Part shown: piece by piece, positions 51,043 through 64,000 of the stretch
Position numbering within the stretch: the first letter of the stretch is position 1
Layout of the letters: each line of letters begins with the position of its first letter
Origin: an uncultured Gammaproteobacteria bacterium
GTDB lineage: Bacteria; Pseudomonadota; Gammaproteobacteria; Steroidobacterales; Woeseiaceae
DNA length: 64,000 nucleotides
Reading direction: 5' to 3'
NCBI GenBank assembly: GCA_937899415.1
Contig: CALBPI010000062.1
Span: 124,001-188,000, forward strand
Made by a program: the position numbers and the translations under genes
The notes under the pieces: model-generated
Seen by the model: only the letters and a program-made list of their open reading frames with translations
Told to the model about the DNA's origin: nothing
The model's database searches: none

Positions 51043-52205
51043 GACGCATCCCCGCTGTCGACGGCGCGAAACGGCGAGTGACCATCGATGTAGCGCATGT
51101 ACTGGTCGACGCCCGCGGCCTCGCGTTCGATGTAGTCGCCGATGGCGGCTGCGAACTGCGGGTGGGCGAGCCAGTGCGCTGATGCGGTGCGCACAGGCAG
51201 GAAGCCGCGTGCCACTTTGTGCTCGCCTTGCGTGCCGGGCTCGAAGCGCGTGATGCCCTCGTTGATGCAGTGCTCGATACCCTGGTAGTAACAGGTTTCG
51301 AAATGCAGGCTGTGGTAGTCGCGGTCGCTGCCCCAGTAACGGCCGTAGAGGCTGTCCGCGCCGCGCAACAGGATGGCTGCGGCGACGTTGCGTTCCCCGT
51401 GCCGCGCTAGTACGACCTCGAGCGCCTCGGGCTTGGTGTCGCGCAGCGTCTGGAAGAACTCGAGGTTCAGGTAGGGCGTGTGGCCGCGCGCGGCAAACGT
51501 GTAACTGCACAGGCGCCAGGCGTCGGCCAGATCGGCGTCGCTGATCGCCGTTGCGCGAAGGTCGTCGGGACGAATACCCGCCTCGGCGACGCGCCGGCGT
51601 TCGCGGCGCGCATTCTTGCGTTTTTTGCTCGTGAACGCGGCCAGAAACTGATCGAAGTCCGTGTAGCCCGCGTTGTGCCAGTGGAACTGACAGTCCTGGC
51701 GCAGGATCATGCCCGCGGCCTCGCAGGGCGCGCATTCGTCATCGGCGATGAATTGCAGGTGCAGCGACGGAAAGGACTGCTCGCGGGCGAAAGACAGTAC
51801 GGCTGTGAGTATAGCCTTGCGAATCGCCGCCGCGTCGTCGCCGGGCGCCACGCAGAGCTTGCTGGCCGTGGCCGGCGTGAAAGGCGTCGCGCTCACGAGT
51901 TTCGGGTAGTACTCGAGCCCGGCGCGACGGTAGGCATCGGCCCAGCCCCAGTCGAATACGAATTCGCCCCAGGAGTGGGCCTTCTGGTAGAGCGGCATGA
52001 CGCCAACGAGCGCATCGCCGCGCTCGACGGTGACGTGGCAGGGCAGCCAGCCCGTGTCGGTTGAGACGCTGCCCGATGTCTCGGCTGCGTCGAGAAACGC
52101 GTGTGACAGGTGCGGCAAATCGGGCGCCACGAGGGCGTCCCAGTCGTCGGCACGAATGTCGGACATGGCGGCCTGAAACCGCACGATCAGGCGTTGTTGC
52201 GCCAT
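51039..52205 (-). CDS. FemAB-like/DUF482 (COG3146-type) predicted N-acyltransferase, GNAT fold
   Basis: HLSHAFLDAAETSGSV, FVFDWGWADAYRRAGLEYYPKLVSATPFTPATASKL, SKKRKNARRERRRV, RGHTPYLNLEFF, RYWGSDRDYHSLHFETCYYQGIEHCI. Confidence 0.88.
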   Translation of the reverse strand: MAQQRLIVRFQAAMSDIRADDWDALVAPDLPHLSHAFLDAAETSGSVSTDTGWLPCHVTVERGDALVGVMPLYQKAHSWGEFVFDWGWADAYRRAGLEYYPKLVSATPFTPATASKLCVAPGDDAAAIRKAILTAVLSFAREQSFPSLHLQFIADDECAPCEAAGMILRQDCQFHWHNAGYTDFDQFLAAFTSKKRKNARRERRRVAEAGIRPDDLRATAISDADLADAWRLCSYTFAARGHTPYLNLEFFQTLRDTKPEALEVVLARHGERNVAAAILLRGADSLYGRYWGSDRDYHSLHFETCYYQGIEHCINEGITRFEPGTQGEHKVARGFLPVRTASAHWLAHPQFAAAIGDYIEREAAGVDQYMRYIDGHSPFRAVDSGDAS

Positions 52206-52266
52206 GTGGACGGGCACTCCCTGCACGAGACCAGTGCGGGTGGTGGGTTTGTAATAATATTGCGGA

Positions 52267-54600
52267 ATGGCTCAGGGAAATTCCACAACGACCTCACCGG
52301 AGAGTTCGCCGCTGCGCGCCGTTCAGACGACGATGTCGCGAACCCTGCGCGAGGGCGCCATGTATCTCGCGCTCGTGACGGCCTTTATGTTGCTCGTCGC
52401 GCTCGCCACCTGGCACCCGGATGACCCGGGCTTCAGCCAGGCCGCATCGACGGACCGGATCCACAACCGGATCTCGGTGACGGGGGCCTGGTTCTCGGAT
52501 TGGGCATTTACGTGGTTTGGGATCGCTGCCTACCTGTTTCCCGTCATGATGCTCACCGCGAGCCTCATGCTCTATCGCGAGCGTCGTAACCCCGAGCCGC
52601 TCGACAAGACGGTGTTTGCCGTTCGCTTCGCGGGCTTTTTGCTCATGCTGGCCGCGAGCTGCGGCTTGGCGACGCTGCACTTTTCGCCGGGCGAGCTGCG
52701 TCAGTCCGCGGGCGGTGTGCTCGGGCAGATTGTCGGCGAGGGCTTGCTGGCGCCGCTCGGCATGCTGGGCACGACCTTGCTGCTGCTCGCCGGCTGGTTT
52801 GCGTCGGTGTCCGTATTTACGGGCGTGTCCTGGCTTGCCGTGATGGACCGCACGGGGCGGCTCGTGCTCAACGGCTTCGAGCGTCTGGGTGCCTGGCGCG
52901 ATGGCATGAAGGACCGTGCCGAGGGCCGGCGTGTGCAGGCGGAGCGCAAGGCGACCATCGAGGTTGAACGCAAACGCAAGGCAACGCGCGTCAAGCCGCG
53001 GATCGAGCCCACGTTGCCGCGGCCGGAGCCCAGCGACCGCGCCCAGCAGGAGCGCCAGGTGCCGCTGTTCGATCCGGCCGAAGCCGGCGAGCTGCCGCCG
53101 CTGTCGCTGCTCGACGATCCGGAGCCCGTCGAGGGTGGTTACTCCGAAGAGTCGCTCGAGAAAATGTCGCGGCTCGTCGAGCTCAAGCTCAAGGACTTCG
53201 GCATCGACGTCGAGGTGGTCTCGGTGCAGCCCGGCCCGATCATCACGCGCTTTGAACTCGAGCCGGCAGCCGGCGTGAAGTCGGCGCAGATCTCGAACCT
53301 GGCGAAGGACCTCGCGCGCTCGCTGTCGGTGATCGCTGTTCGCGTGGTCGAAGTCATTCCGGGCCGGTCTGTCATTGGGCTTGAGATTCCCAATGCCAAA
53401 CGCGAGCTCGTGACGCTGGGCGAGATCCTGCGCTCACGCGCCTACGACGATTCCAACTCGCCGCTCACGCTGGCGCTGGGCAAGGACATCGGTGGCGCCT
53501 CAAAGATCGCCGATCTCGGGCGCATGCCGCATCTGCTCATTGCGGGTACGACGGGCTCGGGCAAGTCCGTCGCCATCAACGCGATGGTGCTGAGCCTCTT
53601 GTACAAGTCGACGCCCAACCAGGTGCGACTCATCATGATCGACCCGAAGATGCTCGAGCTGTCGGTCTACGAGGGTATTCCGCACCTGCTCGCGCCCGTG
53701 GTGACGGACATGAAAGAGGCCGCCAACGCGCTGCGCTGGTGTGTCGCGGAGATGGAGCGGCGCTACAAACTCATGGCCGCACTCGGTGTGCGCAATATTG
53801 GCGGCTACAACCGCAAGGTGCGCGAGGCCGCGGAAGCGGGCACCCCACTCAAGGACCCGCTCTGGCAGCCGCCCGACCTCTTCGACGAAGAGAAGCCCAT
53901 GCCTGAAGCACCCGAGCTCACGACGCTGCCATTCATTGTGGTGATCATCGACGAGCTGGCGGACATGATGATGATCGTCGGCAAAAAGGTCGAAGAACTC
54001 ATCGCGCGGCTTGCGCAGAAGGCGCGCGCATCGGGCATCAACATGATCCTGGCCACGCAGCGCCCGAGCGTCGACGTGATCACGGGCCTGATCAAGGCCA
54101 ATGTGCCTGCGCGCATCGCCTTCCAGGTGTCGGCCAAGGTCGACTCGCGCACGATTCTCGATCAGCAGGGCGCCGAGAACCTGCTCGGCCACGGCGATAT
54201 GCTCTACCTGCCGCCCGGCACCTCGTTACCCGAGCGCGTGCACGGAGCCTTTGTGTCCGACAACGAAGTGCACGCCGTGGTGAAGCAACTGCGCGCTTTG
54301 GGTGCGCCGACCTACATCGACGAGGTGTTGTCGGGCCCGAGTACGCCTGTTCCAGGCATGCCCGACGTGGGTGGGCCGATGCCCGATGCGGACACGGAGC
54401 AGGACGCGCTCTACGACCAGGCTGTGGCGATCGTGCTCGAGACGCGCAAGGCGTCGATCTCGGGTATCCAGCGCCGTCTCAAGATTGGCTACAACCGCGC
54501 GGCGCGCATGGTCGAGGCCATGGAGGAGGCGGGCCTCGTCGGACCACTCGAAGCCAACGGCAGCCGCGAGGTCCTCGCACCCGCGCCGCCCAAGGACTGA
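52267..54600 (+). CDS. ftsK: DNA translocase FtsK
   Basis: Four N-terminal TM segments; [24 protein letters not shown]; gamma domain [20 protein letters not shown]. Confidence 0.97.
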   Translation: MAQGNSTTTSPESSPLRAVQTTMSRTLREGAMYLALVTAFMLLVALATWHPDDPGFSQAASTDRIHNRISVTGAWFSDWAFTWFGIAAYLFPVMMLTASLMLYRERRNPEPLDKTVFAVRFAGFLLMLAASCGLATLHFSPGELRQSAGGVLGQIVGEGLLAPLGMLGTTLLLLAGWFASVSVFTGVSWLAVMDRTGRLVLNGFERLGAWRDGMKDRAEGRRVQAERKATIEVERKRKATRVKPRIEPTLPRPEPSDRAQQERQVPLFDPAEAGELPPLSLLDDPEPVEGGYSEESLEKMSRLVELKLKDFGIDVEVVSVQPGPIITRFELEPAAGVKSAQISNLAKDLARSLSVIAVRVVEVIPGRSVIGLEIPNAKRELVTLGEILRSRAYDDSNSPLTLALGKDIGGASKIADLGRMPHLLIAGTTGSGKSVAINAMVLSLLYKSTPNQVRLIMIDPKMLELSVYEGIPHLLAPVVTDMKEAANALRWCVAEMERRYKLMAALGVRNIGGYNRKVREAAEAGTPLKDPLWQPPDLFDEEKPMPEAPELTTLPFIVVIIDELADMMMIVGKKVEELIARLAQKARASGINMILATQRPSVDVITGLIKANVPARIAFQVSAKVDSRTILDQQGAENLLGHGDMLYLPPGTSLPERVHGAFVSDNEVHAVVKQLRALGAPTYIDEVLSGPSTPVPGMPDVGGPMPDADTEQDALYDQAVAIVLETRKASISGIQRRLKIGYNRAARMVEAMEEAGLVGPLEANGSREVLAPAPPKD

Positions 54601-54663
54601 ATGCCGAGGCCCATCGTCCAAGGCATCAGGGAACCCCTGTACGCGACCACGCTCTGAGGTGTC

Positions 54664-55383
54664 ATGAAGCACGCATTCGCATTTCTGGTTCTGCTGTTTG
54701 TTGCAGGACCTGCAACGGCTCAGGATTCTGAGCTTGACGCCCGCGCTCAAGTCTTGCTTAAGGCGCTTGCCGAAGATGTTGAATCTCTGAGCGGTCGCTT
54801 CTACCAAACCGTCACCGGCAATGACGGTCGCGTGAAGGAACGCGCGGAAGGCGATTTTGCGATCGTGCGACCCGGCCGCTTCGACTGGGTCTACGTGAAT
54901 CCCTATGAGCAACGCATCGTGGCCGATGGCACCAACCTCTGGTTGCACGATGTCGACCTGGAACAGGTGTCGGTGCGCGATCAGACCGATGCGCTGGCCA
55001 GCTCACCGGCCGGCATCCTCGGTGGCGGGGCCGACGCACTGGAGGCGTTCGCGTTCGAGGGCGCTTTCGAAGCCGACAACATCCTCTGGGCGCAGCTTGC
55101 AGCGACCGATGACAGCAGCGACTTTCGTGCCGTGCGTATTGGCTTCGATCCTGAATCGGGTGCGCTGGCCGCGATGGAGCTCGGTGACAGTCTCTCGCAG
55201 CGCACCTTTATTGAGTTTTCCCGTGTGGTGCAGGACGAACCCGTCGACGCGTCGCGCTTCGAGTTCACGCCGCCGCCGGGTGCGGACATCAGCGGCACGC
55301 CGGCCGGCATGGTGGCGCCCGAGTCAGCCCTTGGGCCTAAAGCCCCCAAAACGCCTGTCACGATCGTTCCCGGGCTCGGCTAA
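54664..55383 (+). CDS. lolA: Outer membrane lipoprotein carrier protein LolA
   Basis: Signal peptide; VESLSGRFYQTV, RPGRFDWVYVNPYEQRIVADGTNLWLHDVDLEQVSV. Confidence 0.92.
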   Translation: MKHAFAFLVLLFVAGPATAQDSELDARAQVLLKALAEDVESLSGRFYQTVTGNDGRVKERAEGDFAIVRPGRFDWVYVNPYEQRIVADGTNLWLHDVDLEQVSVRDQTDALASSPAGILGGGADALEAFAFEGAFEADNILWAQLAATDDSSDFRAVRIGFDPESGALAAMELGDSLSQRTFIEFSRVVQDEPVDASRFEFTPPPGADISGTPAGMVAPESALGPKAPKTPVTIVPGLG

Positions 55384-55385
55384 CC

Positions 55386-55772
55386 GTGCGCGACCTGCGC
55401 TTTGCGCAACTGTGGCGGGTCGGTGGGTTCGGGCTGCTGGTCTTCATGGTGGTAGCGCTGCTGTTGCCGGGCGGTGGTCAGGTCCTGCCGCCGGGCAATT
55501 TCGACAAAGCGGCACACATTATCGGCTTCTTTGGCGCGACGTTGTGGTTTGCGGGCGTGTATGAACGGTCGCGCTGGTGGCAGGTGGCCGTCGGCATGAT
55601 GGCGTTTGGTGCGATCACAGAACTCGCGCAAGGCTTGCTGACGCGCTCGCGCAGCGCTGATCCCATAGATTTTGTCGCCGACGCTGGGGGGGTGCTGCTG
55701 GCACTCGCTGTCGCACGCCTTGGGTTTGAACACTGGGCGCGTTGGCTCGAACGCCTCGTGCCGCGCTCGTGA
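55386..55772 (+). CDS. VanZ family protein
   Basis: KAAHIIGFFGATLWFAGV, GAITELAQGLLTRSRSADPIDFVADAGGVLLAL. Confidence 0.85.
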   Translation: MRDLRFAQLWRVGGFGLLVFMVVALLLPGGGQVLPPGNFDKAAHIIGFFGATLWFAGVYERSRWWQVAVGMMAFGAITELAQGLLTRSRSADPIDFVADAGGVLLALAVARLGFEHWARWLERLVPRS

Positions 55773-57073
55773 GCGTCGACGCCCGACCACTTGCCGACCG
55801 CGCGCGGCCCACTCAGGTCGCGGAACTATCGGGGCAGCAGCATGTCTTGGCGCCCGGTAAGCCGCTCGCCGAGATTCTCGAACGCGGCCTGCCCGCATCG
55901 ATGATCTTCTGGGGGCCGCCGGGCACGGGCAAGACCACGCTCGCGCGGCTCATCGCCGCGAGCGGCGACGCCGAGTTCATTGCACTGTCTGCTGTCATGG
56001 CCGGGGTCCGCGACGTGCGTGCCGCGGTTGACGCGGCCAGGGCCACGCAGTCCGCTCAAGGTCGGCGCACAGTGCTGTTTGTCGATGAGGTGCACCGCTT
56101 TAACAAGGCGCAGCAAGACGCCTTCCTGCCCTTCATCGAGGACGGCACGATTCTGTTTGTCGGTGCGACCACCGAGAACCCGGCGTTTGCGCTTAACAAC
56201 GCGCTGCTCTCGCGCGCGCGGGTCATCGTGCTCAAGGCACTGCAGGCCGCCGATCTCATCGCGCTCTATCGCGGTCTCGCAGACCGACTCGAGCCCAACG
56301 ACCCCGTCCTTGGGCTGACACTCGCTGACGAACAGCTGGCCTGGCTTGCCGATGTCGCCGATGGCGATGCGCGGCGGTTTTTGAATCTCATTGAGCTCTG
56401 TGCGCAGCTCGCGGAATCTGACGGCAGTCTTGGTGACGCCGCGCTGTCGGAGGTGGCCGAGGGGCGGACCGCGCGCTTCGACAAGGGCGGCGATGCCTTT
56501 TACGACCAGATCTCGGCACTGCACAAGGCCGTGCGGGGATCGGACCCTGACGCATCGCTGTACTGGCTGCAGCGCATGCTCACGGCCGGTTGTGATCCGC
56601 ACTACATTGCGCGCCGCGTGATCCGTATGGCCAGCGAGGACATCGGCAATGCGGATCCGCGTGCACTGACCATTGCGCTTGACGCCTGGCAGGCACTGGA
56701 GCGCCTCGGCAGTCCCGAGGGCGAGCTCGCGCTGGGGCAGGCCGTCGTGTTCATGGCTGTGGCCGCCAAGAGCAACGCCGCCTACACGGCTTTCAAGGCC
56801 GCCGCCGAGGACGCGAAGCAGGGCGCCTCGCACGAGGTCCCGGCACACCTTCGAAATGCGCCGACGCGGCTGGCCAAGTCGCTGGGTCACGGCAGCGGGT
56901 ATCGCTACCCGCACGATGAGCCCGATGGCTTCGCGGCCGGCGTGGACTACTTTCCGCCGGAAATGGGGCGGCGAACGTACTATCATCCCGTGCCGCGCGG
57001 GCTTGAACTCAAAGTGCGTGACAAGCTTGCCGCATTAGCGAAGGCCAATGCCGCAGCTCGCGACGACGACTGA
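55769..57073 (+). CDS. rarA: Replication-associated recombination protein RarA (MgsA)
   Basis: ILERGLPASMIFWGPPGTGKTTLARLIA, VLFVDEVHRFNKAQQDAFLPFIEDG, RMASEDIGNADPRAL; GTG start. Confidence 0.96.
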   Translation: MSVDARPLADRARPTQVAELSGQQHVLAPGKPLAEILERGLPASMIFWGPPGTGKTTLARLIAASGDAEFIALSAVMAGVRDVRAAVDAARATQSAQGRRTVLFVDEVHRFNKAQQDAFLPFIEDGTILFVGATTENPAFALNNALLSRARVIVLKALQAADLIALYRGLADRLEPNDPVLGLTLADEQLAWLADVADGDARRFLNLIELCAQLAESDGSLGDAALSEVAEGRTARFDKGGDAFYDQISALHKAVRGSDPDASLYWLQRMLTAGCDPHYIARRVIRMASEDIGNADPRALTIALDAWQALERLGSPEGELALGQAVVFMAVAAKSNAAYTAFKAAAEDAKQGASHEVPAHLRNAPTRLAKSLGHGSGYRYPHDEPDGFAAGVDYFPPEMGRRTYYHPVPRGLELKVRDKLAALAKANAAARDDD

Positions 57074-61236
<4,163 letters not shown>

Positions 61237-61323
61237 TGCTGTTCCCCCGGTGGTTGCACCGAGTATAGCTGTGCGTGTCGACAGCCGCCAAACTCATTGA
61301 TCTTTAGGGAACTTGCGAAGTAC

Positions 61324-61415
61324 GGGGGTGGGATTGGCTCCGCCGGTCTCGGCGCGCTGTTCGCGCCGCGGCTCGAACCCTGTTGTTTGAATTCGTGGGT
61401 TCGAATCTCGGCTCC
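61324..61415. repeat. tRNA-Ser-3'-end-bounded repeat, copy A
   Basis: gggggtgggattggctccgcc...ttcgtgggttcgaatctcggctcc; about 85/92 identical to copy B, no indels. Confidence 0.85.
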
Positions 61416-61462
61416 CGAGAATTGGTCGCGATAGTGAAGGTCGTGCTGAGTTGGGGGCGGAG

Positions 61463-61554
61463 GGGGGTGGGATTGGCTTCGCCGGTCTCAGCGCGCTGTG
61501 CGCGCCTCGGCTCGAACCCTGTTGTTTGATTTCGTGGGTTCGAATCCCCGCTCC
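61463..61554. repeat. tRNA-Ser-3'-end-bounded repeat, copy B
   Basis: gggggtgggattggcttcgcc...ttcgtgggttcgaatccccgctcc; offset exactly 139 bp from copy A. Confidence 0.85.
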
Positions 61555-61603
61555 AGACCGACTATCGCAGCGATTAGGGCTGCGAAGCGTTTGAACGGGA
61601 AAG

Positions 61604-61693
61604 TGGCGGAGGGGGTGGGATTCGAACCCACGAAGGAGTTTAACCCTTGCCGGTTTTCAAGACCGGTGCATTCAACCGCTCTGCCACCCCTCC
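61604..61693 (-). tRNA. tRNA-Ser(TGA), CCA encoded
   Basis: GGAGGGGTGGCAGAGCGGTTGAATGCACCGGTCTTGAAAACCGGCAAGGGTTAAACTCCTTCGTGGGTTCGAATCCCACCCCCTCCGCCA; anticodon loop CTTGAAA, long variable arm. Confidence 0.96.
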
Positions 61694-61796
61694 GAAGGTC
61701 GCGATTTTCGCTGCAGACCGGGGCCGATGCAAGGCGGGGGACTTTTCGTCTCGTAAAATGGTCCCATAATGAAGCTATGGGCTACCGGGCGACGCA

Positions 61797-62138
61797 ATGA
61801 ACTCACAGGATCCGCGACTGACACAAATCGGCTTTGGCGGCAGCAACGCCACAGCGTCACCTGTCGCCCGAGTGCTGGGTGCCATCGCGGGTGCTGCGAT
61901 GTTCGTCGTCGCCATCATCGTGGGTGGCGTGCTGTTGTTGGGGTTCCTTGCGCTTGCTGCCGCGCTGGCTGTGGCCTTCGCAGTGCGCTTCTGGTGGTGG
62001 CGTCGCCAGATGTTGCGCAACGCGCGTTCCCGCCCGACGCGGGGCCCTGGTTCCGGACCAAGTGGTGGCGCGAACGGGCCGGGGCAGGCAGGTCCTCGCT
62101 CGACCATTGAAGGCGACTACCGAGTTGTGGACGAATAA
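61797..62138 (+). CDS. Small single-region membrane hypothetical protein
   Basis: 113 aa with hydrophobic ARVLGAIAGAAMFVVAIIVGGVLLLGFLALAAALAVAFAV. Confidence 0.6.
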   Translation: MNSQDPRLTQIGFGGSNATASPVARVLGAIAGAAMFVVAIIVGGVLLLGFLALAAALAVAFAVRFWWWRRQMLRNARSRPTRGPGSGPSGGANGPGQAGPRSTIEGDYRVVDE

Positions 62139-62182
62139 CGACCGCTGGCGGCTTTGGAACAATCTGAGATAAGCTCCGGCGC

Positions 62183-62782
62183 GTGGCCTACAACGAGATG
62201 GAAAGACAGGCGCGCCGTCGTCGTCGGCGCCGCAACCGGACACTCAGCCTCTTGCTGGTCATCACGGCCTGCATCGGCCTTGCCTGGTTCTTTGAGTCCC
62301 AGGCCACGACGACCCTGCTGTTTGTTCGCCATGCGGAAAAGGCGGAGTCGCCTGCTGAGAATCCCGGCCTGTCCACTGCAGGCATTCAGCGCGCCCTCGA
62401 ACTCGAACGTGTGCTCGCCGACCTCGACGTCGTAGCCGGTGTCGATGCCATCTACGTGTCGCAGTACCGGCGTACCGTGGACACGGCCAGACCCGCTGCG
62501 CGTGCGGCGGGGCTCGACCCCAGACCATTTGATGTCAGTAACGTCGAGCAGGCCGTCGTCGACATTGTTGAGCGGCACAAGGGCAAGATCGTGCTTATCG
62601 TGGGACACAGCAACACCATTGCGCCCATGATCGCCGAGCTGGGTGGCAGCAAGAAGGTGCCCGAAATCGGTGAGGACGAGTACGACAACCTCTACATCGT
62701 CACGATCCCCTGGTTTGGCAAGGTCAAAACGCTACGGCTCAAGTACGGTGCGCCGTATGTGCCTGCCACCGACCCGGGTTAG
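62183..62782 (+). CDS. Membrane-anchored histidine phosphatase (phosphoglycerate mutase-like) protein
   Basis: N-terminal RRRRRRRNR + TM; LLFVRHAEKAE (RH motif), LIVGHSNTIAPMIAELGG. Confidence 0.88.
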   Translation: MAYNEMERQARRRRRRRNRTLSLLLVITACIGLAWFFESQATTTLLFVRHAEKAESPAENPGLSTAGIQRALELERVLADLDVVAGVDAIYVSQYRRTVDTARPAARAAGLDPRPFDVSNVEQAVVDIVERHKGKIVLIVGHSNTIAPMIAELGGSKKVPEIGEDEYDNLYIVTIPWFGKVKTLRLKYGAPYVPATDPG

Positions 62783-62788
62783 CTACGC

Positions 62789-63199
62789 GTGAGCAGCACG
62801 CTGTCGATTGAGACGCGGGGTCGCGGGCTCTATGAATTCACGCGCGACGTCGCCGCACTTGCGCCCGCGACCGGCGCGGGGCTCTGCCACCTGTTCATCC
62901 GCCACACCAGCGCGTCACTGATCATCACCGAAAATGCGGCGCCGGCCGTCCGTGGTGATCTGGAGCGGTTTTTCGGTGACCTCGTGCCTGACGGTGATCC
63001 CCGCTATGCGCATGACGACGAGGGCCCGGACGACATGCCGGCGCACGTGCGCAGTGTGCTGACACAAATGTCGCTGTCCATCCCGTACAGGAACGGCCAG
63101 TTGCTGCTGGGTACCTGGCAGGGCGCGTTTCTCTGGGAGCACCGGCACGTCGCACACCGCCGCGAGGTGGTCGTGACGTTTGTCGCCGAAGCCGCCTAG
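62789..63199 (+). CDS. YjbQ/UPF0047 family protein
   Basis: GLCHLFIRHTSASLIITENAAPAVRGDLERFF, QGAFLWEHRHVAHRREVVVTF; GTG start. Confidence 0.93.
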   Translation: MSSTLSIETRGRGLYEFTRDVAALAPATGAGLCHLFIRHTSASLIITENAAPAVRGDLERFFGDLVPDGDPRYAHDDEGPDDMPAHVRSVLTQMSLSIPYRNGQLLLGTWQGAFLWEHRHVAHRREVVVTFVAEAA

Positions 63200-63648
63200 C
63201 TTTGCGCCACCATGGCGCGCTCGATGAACTCGAGATGGCGCGCGATGGCGATGTCGGCCATGACGGCGTCGACGATGACACCGTCCCCGTCGATAAGGTA
63301 GGTGCCGCGCCGCACGCCAAAGCCCAACGGGCCGTCGACGTCATAGGCACGCACAGCCGTTTTGTCCGGGTCGCTGAGCAACGGGAAGGGCAGGGTGTGC
63401 CGGGCAGCGAAGCGTTGGTGGCTGTCACCGTCCTGCGGACTCACGCCCACGATGCGCAGACCGCTCGCGATGAGGTCGTCGTGGATGTCACGAATCGCGC
63501 ACGCTTCCTTCGTGCAGCCCGGTGTGAAATCGGCCGGGTAGAAGTAGAGCACCAGCGGCCCTTCGGCGATCAGGTCTTCCAGTGTCACCGGGTCACCGTC
63601 CGCATCTGGCAGCGTAAAGGACGGTGCCTGGGTTCCAGGCTTTAGCAT
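63196..63648 (-). CDS. Peroxiredoxin, BCP/PrxQ type
   Basis: FYPADFTPGCTKEACAIRDIHDD. Confidence 0.95.
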   Translation of the reverse strand: MLKPGTQAPSFTLPDADGDPVTLEDLIAEGPLVLYFYPADFTPGCTKEACAIRDIHDDLIASGLRIVGVSPQDGDSHQRFAARHTLPFPLLSDPDKTAVRAYDVDGPLGFGVRRGTYLIDGDGVIVDAVMADIAIARHLEFIERAMVAQS

Positions 63649-63660
63649 GTCGGGCTCCGT

Positions 63661-63996
63661 TTAGTCGTCAAAGGTGAGTTCGAGCATGGCGTAGCCAGCG
63701 TCGATCATACCTAGTGCGCGGTAGGTATCTGCGGCGGCCGTGTTGTCATGCTCGACGTACAGACGCAATCCGCACGCCTTCGCGCTGCGCGCCTGCTCGC
63801 GCACGTGTTCGTAGAGTGCACGGAAGACGCCGCGTCGGCGAAAATCCGGCGCGATGTACACGCTCTGCAGCCACCAGAACCAGGCGTTGCGCCAGTCGCT
63901 CCATTCGCGCGTGATCATGACCTGGCCGATGGGGTTGCCGTCGGACTCGACGACCCAGTAGCGGCCCCGGTTGTCGTCCTCGAGCAGGCTGCGCAC
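63661..63996 (-). CDS. GNAT N-acetyltransferase, N-terminus cut by window end
   Basis: QSVYIAPDFRRRGVFRALYEHVREQARSAKACGLRLYVEHDNTAAADTYRALGM; frame open to window end. Confidence 0.88.
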   Translation of the reverse strand: MRSLLEDDNRGRYWVVESDGNPIGQVMITREWSDWRNAWFWWLQSVYIAPDFRRRGVFRALYEHVREQARSAKACGLRLYVEHDNTAAADTYRALGMIDAGYAMLELTFDD

Positions 63997-64000
63997 GCCG

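Noticed and set aside
50338-51735. 465-aa ORF extending aat upstream
   Set aside because: The N-terminal half is an out-of-frame reading of the overlapping DUF482 gene; true aat starts at GTG 51042.
61304-61560. Additional tRNA genes (gggttcgaatc T-loop motifs on the plus strand)
   Set aside because: Only T-arm-like ends are present; no D-arm/anticodon arm can be drawn, so these are tRNA-derived repeats rather than tRNAs.

Overview
The window is a dense, high-GC chromosomal segment, most likely from a gammaproteobacterium (inferred from synteny: nagZ-MTIP, csiV-mfd, lol-comEC-exbBD-msbA-lpxK-kdsB, rne/rluC, maf-yceD-rpmF-plsX-fabH, lexA-imuA-imuB-dnaE2, gspCDEF, clpS-clpA-infA-aat, ftsK-lolA-rarA-serS). 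About 50 protein-coding genes and one tRNA-Ser can be supported. I saw no rRNA, CRISPR array, prophage or transposase. Most of the window is core genome. The points I rate most worth follow-up are: (1) a lexA-imuA-imuB-dnaE2 mutasome operon with two SOS boxes and an intrinsic-terminator hairpin, plus a mutually exclusive alternative hairpin, inside the lexA/imuA overlap; (2) a FemAB-like/DUF482 (GNAT-fold) transferase translationally coupled to aat in the clpS-clpA-infA-aat N-degron cluster; (3) a PAS-degenerate-GGDEF protein that keeps an RxxD I-site; (4) an MscS channel fused to a C-terminal SRPBCC/AHSA1 domain whose N-terminus lacks any ATG/GTG/TTG start but has a CTG behind a strong SD; (5) two ~92-bp repeats bounded by inverted tRNA-Ser 3'-end sequence next to a tRNA-Ser gene; (6) a convergent L,D-transpeptidase / Lpp-like lipoprotein pair. 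All assignments come from reading motifs and gene order by eye; no database search was run.
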